DNA of 64,000 nucleotides from contig JBEGIR010000047.1 of NCBI GenBank assembly GCA_040224245.1, positions 1-64,000 of the forward strand, read 5' to 3'. The notes beneath the pieces were generated by a model. It ran no database searches. It saw nothing but the letters and a program-made list of their open reading frames with translations, and had not been told where the DNA came from. Positions 29,081 to 38,380 of the stretch are shown piece after piece; the first letter of the stretch is position 1, and each line of letters starts with the position of its first letter. The position numbers were made by a program, and so were the translations under genes. This DNA is from Puniceicoccaceae bacterium. Its GTDB lineage: Bacteria > Verrucomicrobiota > Verrucomicrobiia > Opitutales > JAFGAQ01.

Positions 29081-29115
29081 ACAGGGCACCATGATCATGG
29101 TGCCCTGTTGCATTT
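29081..29115 (+). terminator. Perfect 28-base palindrome, probable terminator
   Basis: ACAGGGCACCATGA followed at once by its exact reverse complement (29081-29108), then TGCATTTT. It lies 31 bases after the stop of the Arg-rich gene and 39 before murA. Probably a terminator, though a binding site for a dimeric protein cannot be excluded. Confidence 0.6.
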
Positions 29116-29146
29116 TACACCTCACGCAACCGGAGTTGATACTGGT

Positions 29147-30445
29147 ATGAAAGTGTTTCGAATCGAAGGAGGTCATCCCCTGGAGGGAACGATCGAAGTC
29201 TCAGGAGCCAAAAATGCGGCCCTGCCGATCTTCGCTGCCTGCCTGTTAACCGATCAGCGCTGCGTGATCTCGAACGTCCCTGATCTCAGCGACATCCGAC
29301 TCATGGCCGAACTGCTCCAAACCCTCGGAGCACACGTCGAGCGCCTGGAACCCGGCACCTGGGCCATTGAGGCAAAAACCCTCAACGGAGTAGCCCCTTA
29401 CGAACTCGTACGACAGATGCGCGCTTCGATCTGCCTGCTGGGTCCACTGGTCGCACGTTTGCGGGAGGCAAATGTCTCCTTTCCCGGAGGATGCGTGATC
29501 GGTCCTCGCCCCATTGACCTGCACATCAAGGGACTCAAAAAGCTGGGATGCAAGGTCAATGTCGAGGGAGGATATGTGCAGGTAGACGCCGCCGAATTGA
29601 GGGCAAACCACGTATTCCTTGGCGGACGCATGGGCAGCACAGTAACGGGCACTGCCAATATTCTCATGGCTGCAACGCTCGCTCCCGGAGTAACTCACAT
29701 CGAAAATGCTGCAGCCGAACCCGAAATCGCGGATCTCTGCCGCATGCTTCAGGGCATGGGTGCCAACATCGAAGGCGGTGGCAGCCACACCATCCGCATC
29801 GAGGGAGTCAAACAACTCAGCGGAGTGCAACACCGCATCATACCGGATCGCGTCGAAGGCGGCACTTACCTCATGGGTGCCGCAATGACCGGAGGTGACC
29901 TTACGGTCAAAAACCTGCCCGCTCCACTCATTGGAGCACTTCTCGACCGATTCGAAGAGGCGGGAGTGAAGCTCCAGATTGCAGCGGATTCGATACGCAT
30001 CCATACCGATCCCTGTCAATTGCGCCCTGTCGATATCATCACCCTTCCGTTCCCCGGTTTTCCGACGGATCTTCAGGCCCAGATGTGCAGTCTGATGAGT
30101 CTGGTCGATGGTCTGAGCATCATCACCGAACGCATTTATCCCAACCGCTTCATGCACATCCCCGAACTGCAGCGCATGGGCGCCGACATTGCTATCGAAG
30201 GTGCAAGCGCCATCATCAAGGGAACTCGCCAACTCTCGGGAGCTCCAGTGATGGCATCCGACCTGCGCGCCAGCGCGGCCCTGGTCATCGCCGCACTCGC
30301 AGCAAAGGGGGAATCCTGGATACAGCGCATCTATCATATCGAGCGCGGTTACGAGCGCATCCACGAAAAACTGAGTCATCTCGGCATTCGCATGGATCGG
30401 CTTGACGATACCGACATGCCCGCATCCATTCAGCTCCTGGACTGA
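29147..30445 (+). CDS. murA: UDP-N-acetylglucosamine 1-carboxyvinyltransferase
   Basis: First committed step of peptidoglycan synthesis, adding enolpyruvate to UDP-GlcNAc. The repeated EPSP-synthase-like fold is seen in GTIEVSGAKNAALPIFAACL at the N-terminus. The loop SFPGGCVIGPRPIDLH keeps the catalytic Cys targeted by fosfomycin. Later motifs are RIIPDRVEGGTYLMGAAMTG and TLPFPGFPTDLQAQMCSLM. The ATG at 29147 (432 aa) puts MKVFRIEGGHPLEG at the start as usual. It is the first of a likely murA-ruvB-kdsB set. Confidence 0.97.
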   Translation: MKVFRIEGGHPLEGTIEVSGAKNAALPIFAACLLTDQRCVISNVPDLSDIRLMAELLQTLGAHVERLEPGTWAIEAKTLNGVAPYELVRQMRASICLLGPLVARLREANVSFPGGCVIGPRPIDLHIKGLKKLGCKVNVEGGYVQVDAAELRANHVFLGGRMGSTVTGTANILMAATLAPGVTHIENAAAEPEIADLCRMLQGMGANIEGGGSHTIRIEGVKQLSGVQHRIIPDRVEGGTYLMGAAMTGGDLTVKNLPAPLIGALLDRFEEAGVKLQIAADSIRIHTDPCQLRPVDIITLPFPGFPTDLQAQMCSLMSLVDGLSIITERIYPNRFMHIPELQRMGADIAIEGASAIIKGTRQLSGAPVMASDLRASAALVIAALAAKGESWIQRIYHIERGYERIHEKLSHLGIRMDRLDDTDMPASIQLLD

Positions 30446-30474
30446 TCTTGCTCCAGTCACCCCGACCGTTCACC

Positions 30475-31527
30475 ATGAACCCTTCGCAAGCATCCGATTC
30501 GACCCCGTTTTCGTTCAAGAACGAGCAACGCCCGCTCGCTGCAAATCTTGAGAATCGCCTTCGCCCACCCGCATTTGACAGTTTCACAGGGCAGCGCAAG
30601 ACAGTCGAACGGCTACAGATCATGGTCGGTTCGGCAAGGGACAGAGGCGACATCCTCAGCCATGTACTGCTGAGCGGACCTCCAGGTCTGGGCAAAACAA
30701 CCCTGGCCAACATCATCGGAAATGAACTCGAGAAAAATGTGAAAATCACTTCAGGTCCCGTGCTCGACAAACCGAGTGACCTTGCGGGTTTGCTCACCAA
30801 CCTCGAGACGGGCGATATCCTCTTTATTGATGAAATCCACCGCATTTCCCGGGTCGTGGAAGAATATCTTTACTCCGCCATGGAAGATTTTGTCATCGAC
30901 ATCATGATCGACCAAGGTCCCAACGCACGAAGTGTGCGCCTGGAACTCCCGCGCTTTACCCTCGTGGGAGCTACCACGCGTGTCGGTTCACTCACGGCTC
31001 CCCTGCGCAGCCGCTTTACCCTGCAAACCCGCCTCGAACACTACGACAGAGACGATCTGACACATATCATCAAACGCTCCTGCGGAATTCTCGAAATCCA
31101 GATTTCACCGGACGGAGCTGAGGAAATCGCACGCCGTTCGCGCGGCACTCCCCGTATTGCCAACAATCTCATCCATTTCGTCCGTGACTATGCTCAGCAA
31201 CGTGCGAATGGAGTCATCACAAAGAAAGCGGCCAATGATGCGCTCGAATTGCTGGAGATTGATCAAAATGGACTCGATGAGATGGACAAGCGCATCCTGC
31301 GCCTGATCGCAGTCAACTACAAGGGAGGTCCGGTGGGACTCGGAACGATCGGGGTCGCTGTCAATGAGGACACGCAAACCATTGAGGACGTGCATGAACC
31401 TTATCTCATCCAGGAAGGCTATCTGCAGCGCACACCACAGGGGCGCGTGCTCACGGAACGTGCATGGCACGCCATTGGACTGGATCCACTGACTCGCGAC
31501 CCCTCCCAGCAAAAGCTTGGACTGTAA
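30475..31527 (+). CDS. ruvB: Holliday junction branch-migration helicase subunit RuvB
   Basis: Hexameric AAA+ motor that works with RuvA at Holliday junctions. The sequence from the ATG at 30475 (350 aa) has LRPPAFDSFTGQRKTVERL, Walker A SGPPGLGKTTLAN, Walker B ILFIDEIHRISRVVEEYLY, sensor 1 TLVGATTRVGSLTAPLRSRF with the arginine finger, and the C-terminal winged-helix domain (QEGYLQRTPQGRVLTERAW). ruvA and ruvC are not adjacent. It begins 29 bases after murA. Confidence 0.97.
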   Translation: MNPSQASDSTPFSFKNEQRPLAANLENRLRPPAFDSFTGQRKTVERLQIMVGSARDRGDILSHVLLSGPPGLGKTTLANIIGNELEKNVKITSGPVLDKPSDLAGLLTNLETGDILFIDEIHRISRVVEEYLYSAMEDFVIDIMIDQGPNARSVRLELPRFTLVGATTRVGSLTAPLRSRFTLQTRLEHYDRDDLTHIIKRSCGILEIQISPDGAEEIARRSRGTPRIANNLIHFVRDYAQQRANGVITKKAANDALELLEIDQNGLDEMDKRILRLIAVNYKGGPVGLGTIGVAVNEDTQTIEDVHEPYLIQEGYLQRTPQGRVLTERAWHAIGLDPLTRDPSQQKLGL

Positions 31528-31568
31528 CGCAATTCACCCGCATTTGATTTCGCTATCTGTTTCTCAAC

Positions 31569-32327
31569 ATGCAACTTGCACTCATCGTTCCCGGACGCCT
31601 GGCCTCCACCCGATTCCCGCAAAAACTGCTGCATCCCATACTTGGCATCCCTCTGATCGTGCACACTGCACGACGCATTCAAAATCAGGTGCCCGATCTT
31701 CCGCTCTTCTTTGCAGTCGATCATCCGGACCTGAGCCAGATATTGCGTGAACATGGATTTGACTCCATCCTGACGCGAAGCGACCACAGCAGCGGCACGG
31801 ATCGCCTGGCCGAGGCCAACGCCAACATCGGCGCCGAACGTGTGGTCAACGTACAGGCCGACGAGCCAATGGTTACGGCAGGTCAGATCCGCCAACTCTG
31901 CGCTCTGATTCAATCCCCCGGAACGGACCTGGCAACCCTGGCACACCGCTTCCACTCGCCCGAGGATTTCCTCAATCCCAACCAGGTCAAAGTGGTAATT
32001 TCCTCTGAAGGCACCGCACTCTATTTTTCCAGGTCTCCCATTCCCTACCCAAGGGATACATCCGGCACCGTGACGAAGGAATGGTTGCAAACGCAACCCT
32101 GCTACCGCCACCTCGGTCTCTACGCCTACACCCGCGAATTCCTGGAAAACTTCACCCGCCTCAAACCGAGTCCTTGCGAATCCATTGAAAAACTCGAACA
32201 ACTCCGCGCGCTGGAGAACGGATTTCGCATCGCTGTTGGAATCACCGATCATCCATCCATCGGAGTCGATACTCCGGAAGACGCCCAACTGCTCGAACGT
32301 CTGCTTCGGGATCAACCCTCGGGCTAA
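31569..32327 (+). CDS. kdsB: CMP-Kdo synthetase (3-deoxy-manno-octulosonate cytidylyltransferase)
   Basis: Activates Kdo with CTP for WaaA. Nucleotide-binding start LALIVPGRLASTRFPQKLL has the family Pro-Gly-Arg-x-x-Ser-x-R-x-P-x-K signature. RSDHSSGTDRLAEA, NVQADEPMV with the metal Asp, and YRHLGLYAYTREFL complete the pattern. Length 252 aa is standard. It follows ruvB by 41 bases and precedes a gap of 160 bases with no gene or clear terminator. Confidence 0.95.
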   Translation: MQLALIVPGRLASTRFPQKLLHPILGIPLIVHTARRIQNQVPDLPLFFAVDHPDLSQILREHGFDSILTRSDHSSGTDRLAEANANIGAERVVNVQADEPMVTAGQIRQLCALIQSPGTDLATLAHRFHSPEDFLNPNQVKVVISSEGTALYFSRSPIPYPRDTSGTVTKEWLQTQPCYRHLGLYAYTREFLENFTRLKPSPCESIEKLEQLRALENGFRIAVGITDHPSIGVDTPEDAQLLERLLRDQPSG

Positions 32328-32487
32328 CAACGCTCGGGAGCAGGGAAAACGATCCTGCACGTTTTGCATTTTCCCGAATCCTGACCATTTCGCGAAATTT
32401 AGTTGCACTACTTTTCATTTTACCCAACTCTCACATGAGTCGCTTTGTCCGAACATTCCGGAACGGATCCCCACCCCCTATTGACCC

Positions 32488-35406
32488 ATGAAACTTCTGA
32501 ATTCCCTGATCCTGGGTAATCTGCTGCCCTGCTTCGTTTTCCTGCTCCACGCAGTTGAACCCATCCATGCAACCGAATCGATCTACCCATCCGGCTTTCA
32601 GGATCCGCAGGCACTCGATCTCAGAACCTATTCCGATGCTGCGATCCACAGTGGGGATGACATCACTCAAATCCTGCAACAGGCCATCGATACTGTCGCC
32701 GAGCGCGGGACTTTTGGCATCATCCTGATCCCGCAAGGGGACTACCTGCTCACGGATACGGTGCATGTGTGGAAGGGGATTCGCCTGATCGGCTATGGCT
32801 CAACTCGCCCGGTCTTTCGCCTGCCATCCCATACAACAGGGTTTTCTGGAGCATCCCCGCGCTACCTGCTTCACTACGCTTCTGACAAACCCAAACCCGG
32901 CGCCGCCTTTCGCGACGCAAATCCTGGCACATTCTACAGTGCACTGAGCAACATCGATTTTATGATCGAACCGGGCAATCCTGCGGCTGTCGCGGTTCGG
33001 TCACACTGGGCACAGCACAGTTTCATTTCGCATGTGCGTTTTACACTCTCCGATGCCCTTGCCGGAATCGATGAAGTCGGCAATCTTGTTCACGATTGTG
33101 AATTTATTGGTGGACAGTATGGCATCATGACCACCAAGCCATCCCCAAGCTGGCCGTTTGTTCTTCTCGACTCCCACTTTCAGGAACAGCAAATTGCCAG
33201 CATACTCACGGAAGAAGCCGGCATGTGCGTCGTTCGCTGTCACTTCGAGCAAAGCCCGTTTGCGGTCGTCGTTCGTGAACAGCGCTCTGAAGAGCTGGTG
33301 ATGGAGGCTTGCTCCTTCGCCTCCATCCACGAAGCCATCACCTGCATCAGCGAACCCGACAACGCTCGCAGCCAGGTCAACCTCCTGCAATGCCTGGCAC
33401 AATGGACACCCACCATCGCCCGCTTTCGGGACAAACGAGCACCGGTAACTGCTCCGGATAGTGCTCACTACCAGATCGAGCTTTTCTCACACGGACTGCA
33501 CATCGGCCCCCAAACGACCTTGCCCAGCATGCAGACTCAACTCCGCGCGGTACCATTGCCAAATCTGCCGCTCCCCCTCCATCGCCCCGAGCGCAAATTG
33601 CCACCCAACAATGAATGGATCAATGTGCAAAGCCTCGGAGCGATAGGTGATGGAAATTTTGACAACACCAAAATCCTGCAGGCGGCCGTACGCGAACACG
33701 AAGTGCTGTATTTCCCTTCGGGGCGATACCGAATCTCCGATACGCTGACCCTCGCACCCAACAGCTGCCTGGTGGGACTGAGTCCCATCACCACCCAAAT
33801 CCTCATCACGGATGAAACGCCTGCATTTCATCCGGCAGGTCCACCCAAAGCAGTCATTGAAAGCGCTGAAGGTGGCGATAACATCCTGCAGGGGATTGGC
33901 ATTGACGCGGGTGCGATCAACCACCGTGCGGTCGCCTTGAAATGGACAGGTTCATCCCGCTCTCTGGTCAGCGATGTTCGCTTCCTTGGCGGCCATGGCA
34001 CCTACGATACCGATGGCAAATATCTGCAAATCTACAACAACAACCGTTCGGCAGATGCAGACGTTCGCAGGCGATGGGATCGCATGCCGGCAAGTTTGTG
34101 GATCACCGAAGACGGTGGGGGGACCTTCAGGAACCTCTGGACGGCAAGTCCTTTTGCTCATGCTGGCATGCTCATCGAACAAACTTCCACGCCCGGCTGG
34201 GTTTACCAAATCTCCAGTGAGCACCACCTGCGTAACGAGATCATGATTTCCGATGTACAGAACTGGAAATTCTACGCGCTGCAATTCGAGGAAGAAATGT
34301 GGGAGGGAAGAGACACCCTGGCCCTTCGCATTGAACAATCGAAGAACCTCTCCTTCCACAACACCTGGATCTATCGGGTGATGCGGACCTTTACTCCCTA
34401 TCCATTCGGCATCACGGTCCGGGATTCCCAAAACCTGCATTTCCACGGCATCCATGCTTATGGACCCAGCAAATTCACCGTCGACGATACCCTGCGAATC
34501 CTTGATACCGGTGCGGGGGTTCGCAGCCGCGAGGTTGCATGGCTGCACATTGAGGATTCAGCAACCATGCAAACCCCATGCGATGGTCTGAACTATGAGC
34601 TGCTGGCCAGTGGTTTCAACCACATCGACAGCCCCGAGGTTGACGCCTCCGGTAACCTGTATTTTGTCGATGAAAAGCACCAGCATGTCTGGCGCTGGAA
34701 TCATCAACGCTCCCGCACGGAACGGGTGCTCGATTTGCCCATCGAACCTTCCCAACTCATTCTTGAGGATGAGCATCACCTCATCATTCTCACGCGAACC
34801 GGAAAGGTGTACCGCAAGGACCTCAGTACGGGCAACGGATATCATGGACTGGAGTCAATCCCACCCACCGATGCTTCGACTGGATTCCAACAACTGGTGA
34901 TTCCCACGACGCGCTGGCGGGATTCCCACGATTTCCTGGAGGTTGTCAGCTCTCGCAAGCCACATTTCTTCGAGTTTGGGGAGTTTGCCCTTCCCGCCGA
35001 AGCGTCCTTTGTGAATGCGGGCATTCTCACCACCTGGTTCCATACGGTCGACCTGCAGCGGACGTATGATCTTCAGAGCGTCTCTCCCCGCACCCATACC
35101 TACGTCTCAGATGAGTTCGCCCAAAAGACCTGGCGTTTTACTGTGCGGGAGGATGGAACCCTTGACTCACCTTCCCTGTTTGCCGAGGAGGGCGAAAGTG
35201 GTGTTATCGAACTCCCAGGTACTGACAGGGTTCTCATCGCAGCCGGACACCTGTTTGTCTATGATCAAAATGGTCGGTTGTTGCAGACACTCACGCCGCC
35301 CCATCGTCCAACCGCAATCGCGGTGGGACCCTCTGTCGACGGAGTCCATTACCTCTACGTATTGGCGCGCCAACACCTGTACCGCACGACCCTTCCACTG
35401 CAGTAA
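32488..35406 (+). CDS. Secreted protein with two pectate-lyase-3-type beta-helices and a C-terminal propeller-like region
   Basis: 972 residues. A signal peptide occupies 1-29. A first right-handed helix begins near 40 (DITQILQQAIDTVAERGTFG, ILIPQGDYLLTDTV). A second begins near 375 (INVQSLGAIGDGNFDNTKIL, VLYFPSGRYRISDTLTLA). Both are typical of pectate-lyase-3/GH55-like domains, which often form back-to-back helices. From about 715 the pattern VDASGNLYFVDEKHQHVWRW suggests an SMP-30/NHL-like propeller. Such proteins act on polysaccharides, but I cannot place catalytic residues. Followed at 11 bases, convergently, by the DUF1080-PHP gene. Confidence 0.82.
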   Translation: MKLLNSLILGNLLPCFVFLLHAVEPIHATESIYPSGFQDPQALDLRTYSDAAIHSGDDITQILQQAIDTVAERGTFGIILIPQGDYLLTDTVHVWKGIRLIGYGSTRPVFRLPSHTTGFSGASPRYLLHYASDKPKPGAAFRDANPGTFYSALSNIDFMIEPGNPAAVAVRSHWAQHSFISHVRFTLSDALAGIDEVGNLVHDCEFIGGQYGIMTTKPSPSWPFVLLDSHFQEQQIASILTEEAGMCVVRCHFEQSPFAVVVREQRSEELVMEACSFASIHEAITCISEPDNARSQVNLLQCLAQWTPTIARFRDKRAPVTAPDSAHYQIELFSHGLHIGPQTTLPSMQTQLRAVPLPNLPLPLHRPERKLPPNNEWINVQSLGAIGDGNFDNTKILQAAVREHEVLYFPSGRYRISDTLTLAPNSCLVGLSPITTQILITDETPAFHPAGPPKAVIESAEGGDNILQGIGIDAGAINHRAVALKWTGSSRSLVSDVRFLGGHGTYDTDGKYLQIYNNNRSADADVRRRWDRMPASLWITEDGGGTFRNLWTASPFAHAGMLIEQTSTPGWVYQISSEHHLRNEIMISDVQNWKFYALQFEEEMWEGRDTLALRIEQSKNLSFHNTWIYRVMRTFTPYPFGITVRDSQNLHFHGIHAYGPSKFTVDDTLRILDTGAGVRSREVAWLHIEDSATMQTPCDGLNYELLASGFNHIDSPEVDASGNLYFVDEKHQHVWRWNHQRSRTERVLDLPIEPSQLILEDEHHLIILTRTGKVYRKDLSTGNGYHGLESIPPTDASTGFQQLVIPTTRWRDSHDFLEVVSSRKPHFFEFGEFALPAEASFVNAGILTTWFHTVDLQRTYDLQSVSPRTHTYVSDEFAQKTWRFTVREDGTLDSPSLFAEEGESGVIELPGTDRVLIAAGHLFVYDQNGRLLQTLTPPHRPTAIAVGPSVDGVHYLYVLARQHLYRTTLPLQ

Positions 35407-35416
35407 TCATCTAGCC

Positions 35417-36853
35417 TTATTCTGGAAGCCACATATCGGAGGCCTTCAGGCCGAGCAGCTCAATCATTTTGATCGCATATTCAAGGTGCCCAAGATCATC
35501 AGCTCCGGCATTGTTGGTGCCTAATGTGAATGAAACCCCCGCCGCTTTGGCACGACGCAGGAAGGTTGCGCTGGGAATCTCACGGCGCGCATTGATTTCG
35601 AGCGCGATATCATGATCCACGAGTGCCTGAATCACACGATCCATGCGTTCCGGTGTCCACAGCTCGTCATAGCGATCTGCGATAGAGTCGGGAAGATAGG
35701 TGGCGTTGACCCATATCTGGATCGGTTCACGTGCGAGTAACTCGACCGTGCGATCCACCAATTGTTCCATGAACGATTGCGGATCTCCAACTTCAGTCTC
35801 CTCCGGGAGCCACAGGCGCATGCGTTTGCCCTGGTCATTTGTCCAGGTCATGGAATCCGTAAACACGTAGTCAAAGCGTTCAATGACATCATCGGAGAAC
35901 AAATCGACCCACTCCCTGCCCTCCGCCTGCATGCCGTGCCAGGTGTGCGGAGGAGAAACGAATGCGTCGAAGTAGTCGATCACCTCAGCATCAGATTCAT
36001 GTCCCATCTGCAAACCGCAATTGACCGCAATGCCATAGGTAAACCCGTAACGACGCGCATTGGAAAGGGCCTGTTCTAGCGTCAAACCACCCTTGAGGTG
36101 CGTGTGCAGATCCACCAGAGGAATGTTGGCCGAGGCGAGATCGATCAAGCGACGCTCAAAGGCCGCATCCTCCAGAGCAGTTCCCAGCGAAGGCAAATCA
36201 TCCGGCAACAGCCTCACGCGAACGTTGCGGAAATAGACCCTGCTCTCCGGATCGTGGCCCTGCAGCGCAATTGTGCCCGATCCCAATAATCGTCCTGGCA
36301 TCGAATCCGGGCGATAGGGGTCCTCCGGTTCCGTGTATTCACAGATCAATTCCCCGTTAATGTAGGTCCGGATCGATTTTCCCTGTACGTGGATTCGATA
36401 TTGGAACCATTCCCCGTCGTTGACGGGAGATTTCCAGGTATTGCGGATCGCATAAATGCTGCCTGTCATCTTGTGCTCCCGATAAGCCCCATTCCTGCTT
36501 TCAGGTCGCGCATTGTAAATCTGACATTCGTAGCCTTTCTCCGGCCATCCACTTTCCTGGTATTCCGTGTGGATGTACACTCCTGAATTCGAAAACGCCT
36601 CAGTCTTGACTTCCAGTTCCAATTCAAAATTTCGAAAATCATGCGCTGCAATAGGTCCGTCGTAGAACAGGTGGCTCCGTGGTCCATGGGTCACCAGCAT
36701 TCCCTGTTCCACCGACCATGAATCGGGATGCTCAGCCGCACGCCATCCCTGCAGGGATTGCCCGTCAAAGAGTGGAATCCATGATGATTTACTCTCAGCA
36801 AACAGTGAAATGGATGCAAAAATCAGTGAAAGACCGCAAAGCTGACGAAACAT
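35417..36853 (-). CDS. Secreted DUF1080 (3-keto-disaccharide hydrolase-like) - PHP domain fusion
   Basis: 478 residues from the ATG at 36853. Signal peptide 1-19. Residues 24-217 form a concanavalin-like DUF1080 domain (IPLFDGQSLQGWRAA, NSGVYIHTEYQESGWPEKGY, YINGELICEY). Residues 240-470 resemble a PHP-type metallohydrolase barrel: LVDLHTHLKGGLTLEQAL (Asp248, His250, His252), and near the end ALEINARREIPSATFLRRAK and FTLGTNNAGADDLGHLEYAI. DUF1080 proteins include hydrolases of 3-keto-glycosides. I infer, but cannot show, that the second domain acts on a product of the first. Upstream is the LacI gene, 86 bases away on the same strand. Confidence 0.82.
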   Translation of the reverse strand: MFRQLCGLSLIFASISLFAESKSSWIPLFDGQSLQGWRAAEHPDSWSVEQGMLVTHGPRSHLFYDGPIAAHDFRNFELELEVKTEAFSNSGVYIHTEYQESGWPEKGYECQIYNARPESRNGAYREHKMTGSIYAIRNTWKSPVNDGEWFQYRIHVQGKSIRTYINGELICEYTEPEDPYRPDSMPGRLLGSGTIALQGHDPESRVYFRNVRVRLLPDDLPSLGTALEDAAFERRLIDLASANIPLVDLHTHLKGGLTLEQALSNARRYGFTYGIAVNCGLQMGHESDAEVIDYFDAFVSPPHTWHGMQAEGREWVDLFSDDVIERFDYVFTDSMTWTNDQGKRMRLWLPEETEVGDPQSFMEQLVDRTVELLAREPIQIWVNATYLPDSIADRYDELWTPERMDRVIQALVDHDIALEINARREIPSATFLRRAKAAGVSFTLGTNNAGADDLGHLEYAIKMIELLGLKASDMWLPE

Positions 36854-36939
36854 GAATCTTAGTATATCGCCTCCAAGTGCCAATGGAAAGCCCGATTTCA
36901 ATCGCATCCGACTGGCCAGCAAAGTTCGATGCGGTACTT

Positions 36940-38007
36940 TTATCTGGATGCAAATCCATCCACCAGGCTGCGAGTCGTGGTTCCTCGAATGATCGCTCCG
37001 TCCACCAATACATGACTGCGACTCGCAAGCGGGTGATCGATCCGGCGCTGCAAAGCCACCATTCCGGTGACTCCAATCTCGGTGAAGGGAGTGCTGTAGG
37101 TTGTCAGTTGCGGAAGCCCCGGAGGCACTGGAATACCGTCATAACCCGTGATCGAAATATCATCCGGCACCCGCACACCTCGCTCCGACAGTCGTCGAAT
37201 CAATTCATAAGCCTGGTGATCTGCAGCACACACCAATCCGGTCATGCCTGCCTTGATTCTCTCAATCACCAGATCCGCTGCCTTGCACGATTCCCAGGCG
37301 TCGGTCTCATCCACAATCATCACTTTTTCCGGATCAAAGGGCAGTCCAAAACGCACATGGTGTTCAAAGTAGGAACCCAGACGGGTCTCAACCCATGGCG
37401 TATCGAGGTTGTTCTTATACTTCCAGCTCAAAAACCCGATATTACGATGACCCGATACAAATAGATGCTTGAGCATCTTGGCGATGCCGCGTCCCTGATC
37501 CGGATTGATGCTATCGATGTCAAGTTCCTCATACTCATCAAGCACCGAAATCACCTGAAATTTGTTCATCAAGGAACGAACGGCAGACTCTCTGAACGGA
37601 AAAACCAACACCACTCCTGTCCAATTATTGCTGGAAGAATTGGGAATGATGCGGCGTGAACGCATGTTGGGTTCAAATTCCGACGGATCCAGAAAAAACA
37701 ACTCCACCCGGTAGTCGAGTGCCGCAGCTTTCTGGGTGATGCCGGCAAAGATCTTTCCCGCAACTCCTGCCGCATCTGCAACCTTTTCGGAAGCTCCCAC
37801 CAAAACCGCGATCGTTCCCTTGTCGGTTCGCTGACCCGGCTTCTGATTACGGAAAGCGTTGTAACTGTACCCAAGCTCAGCAGCAAGTTGATAGACCTTG
37901 GCACGAGTCTCAGGATTGATGCGCGGGTGATTGGTGAAACAGCGGGAAACCGTCGTAATGGACAAACCGAGGCGATCCGCAATGTATTTCTGGTTAATCT
38001 TTCCCAT
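36940..38007 (-). CDS. LacI-family transcriptional regulator
   Basis: Sugar-responsive repressor or activator. The helix-turn-helix is IADRLGLSITTVSRCFTNHP followed by the hinge helix ETRAKVYQLAAELGYSYN, as in LacI/GalR. The C-terminal periplasmic-binding-like domain includes FVSGHRNIGFLSW, GLVCAADHQAYELIRRL and VPDDISITGYDGIPVPPGLP. Length 355 aa. It diverges from the GH94-like and symporter genes across a 373-base region with two candidate operators, so it probably controls them and itself. Effector unknown. Confidence 0.93.
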   Translation of the reverse strand: MGKINQKYIADRLGLSITTVSRCFTNHPRINPETRAKVYQLAAELGYSYNAFRNQKPGQRTDKGTIAVLVGASEKVADAAGVAGKIFAGITQKAAALDYRVELFFLDPSEFEPNMRSRRIIPNSSSNNWTGVVLVFPFRESAVRSLMNKFQVISVLDEYEELDIDSINPDQGRGIAKMLKHLFVSGHRNIGFLSWKYKNNLDTPWVETRLGSYFEHHVRFGLPFDPEKVMIVDETDAWESCKAADLVIERIKAGMTGLVCAADHQAYELIRRLSERGVRVPDDISITGYDGIPVPPGLPQLTTYSTPFTEIGVTGMVALQRRIDHPLASRSHVLVDGAIIRGTTTRSLVDGFASR

Positions 38008-38380
38008 TTTTCGTCCTTCTATTCAGATATTGAAGCAATTGCAGCAAGAAAAACATACAAGAGGATCACTCTGAAATCATGAACAGGTATCGCAGGATAC
38101 GATGCCAATGATTTCCGCTGTACATTGCAGATTCTGCAAAACAGCCCGACAAAAGCATCCCATCCACAGCAACAGGGCTGCACTTCGATTTGCCTTGGGA
38201 AGACTGGAGAAGCAAGCACACCTTCACTGAACAAAAAAACTGCTCCCAGTCAACTTTTTTGCATTGATTTTCATTCTATAATTCTGCCTTAATCAAGGCA
38301 TCAATATTTCTTAGATGCGCATTATGCATCGTTTTACCCCTCAATCATCTTTAATTTCTTTCACAAATTTGCGCTATATC
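38008..38380. promoter_or_regulatory. Divergent control region between lacI-type gene and glycan genes
   Basis: 373 bases without a gene. On the plus side a TATAAT (38277-38282) is followed by the inverted repeat TGCCTT-AATC-AAGGCA (38285-38300). A 17-base near-palindrome GATGCGCATTATGCATC (38314-38330) lies further down. Both have the size and symmetry of LacI-family operators. An in-frame ATG at 38315 lies inside the second element, so I place translation at 38381. No convincing -35 box was seen. Confidence 0.5.

Noticed and set aside
29246-30460. A 404-codon frame antisense to murA
   Set aside because: murA is unambiguous on the other strand; no motif in this frame.
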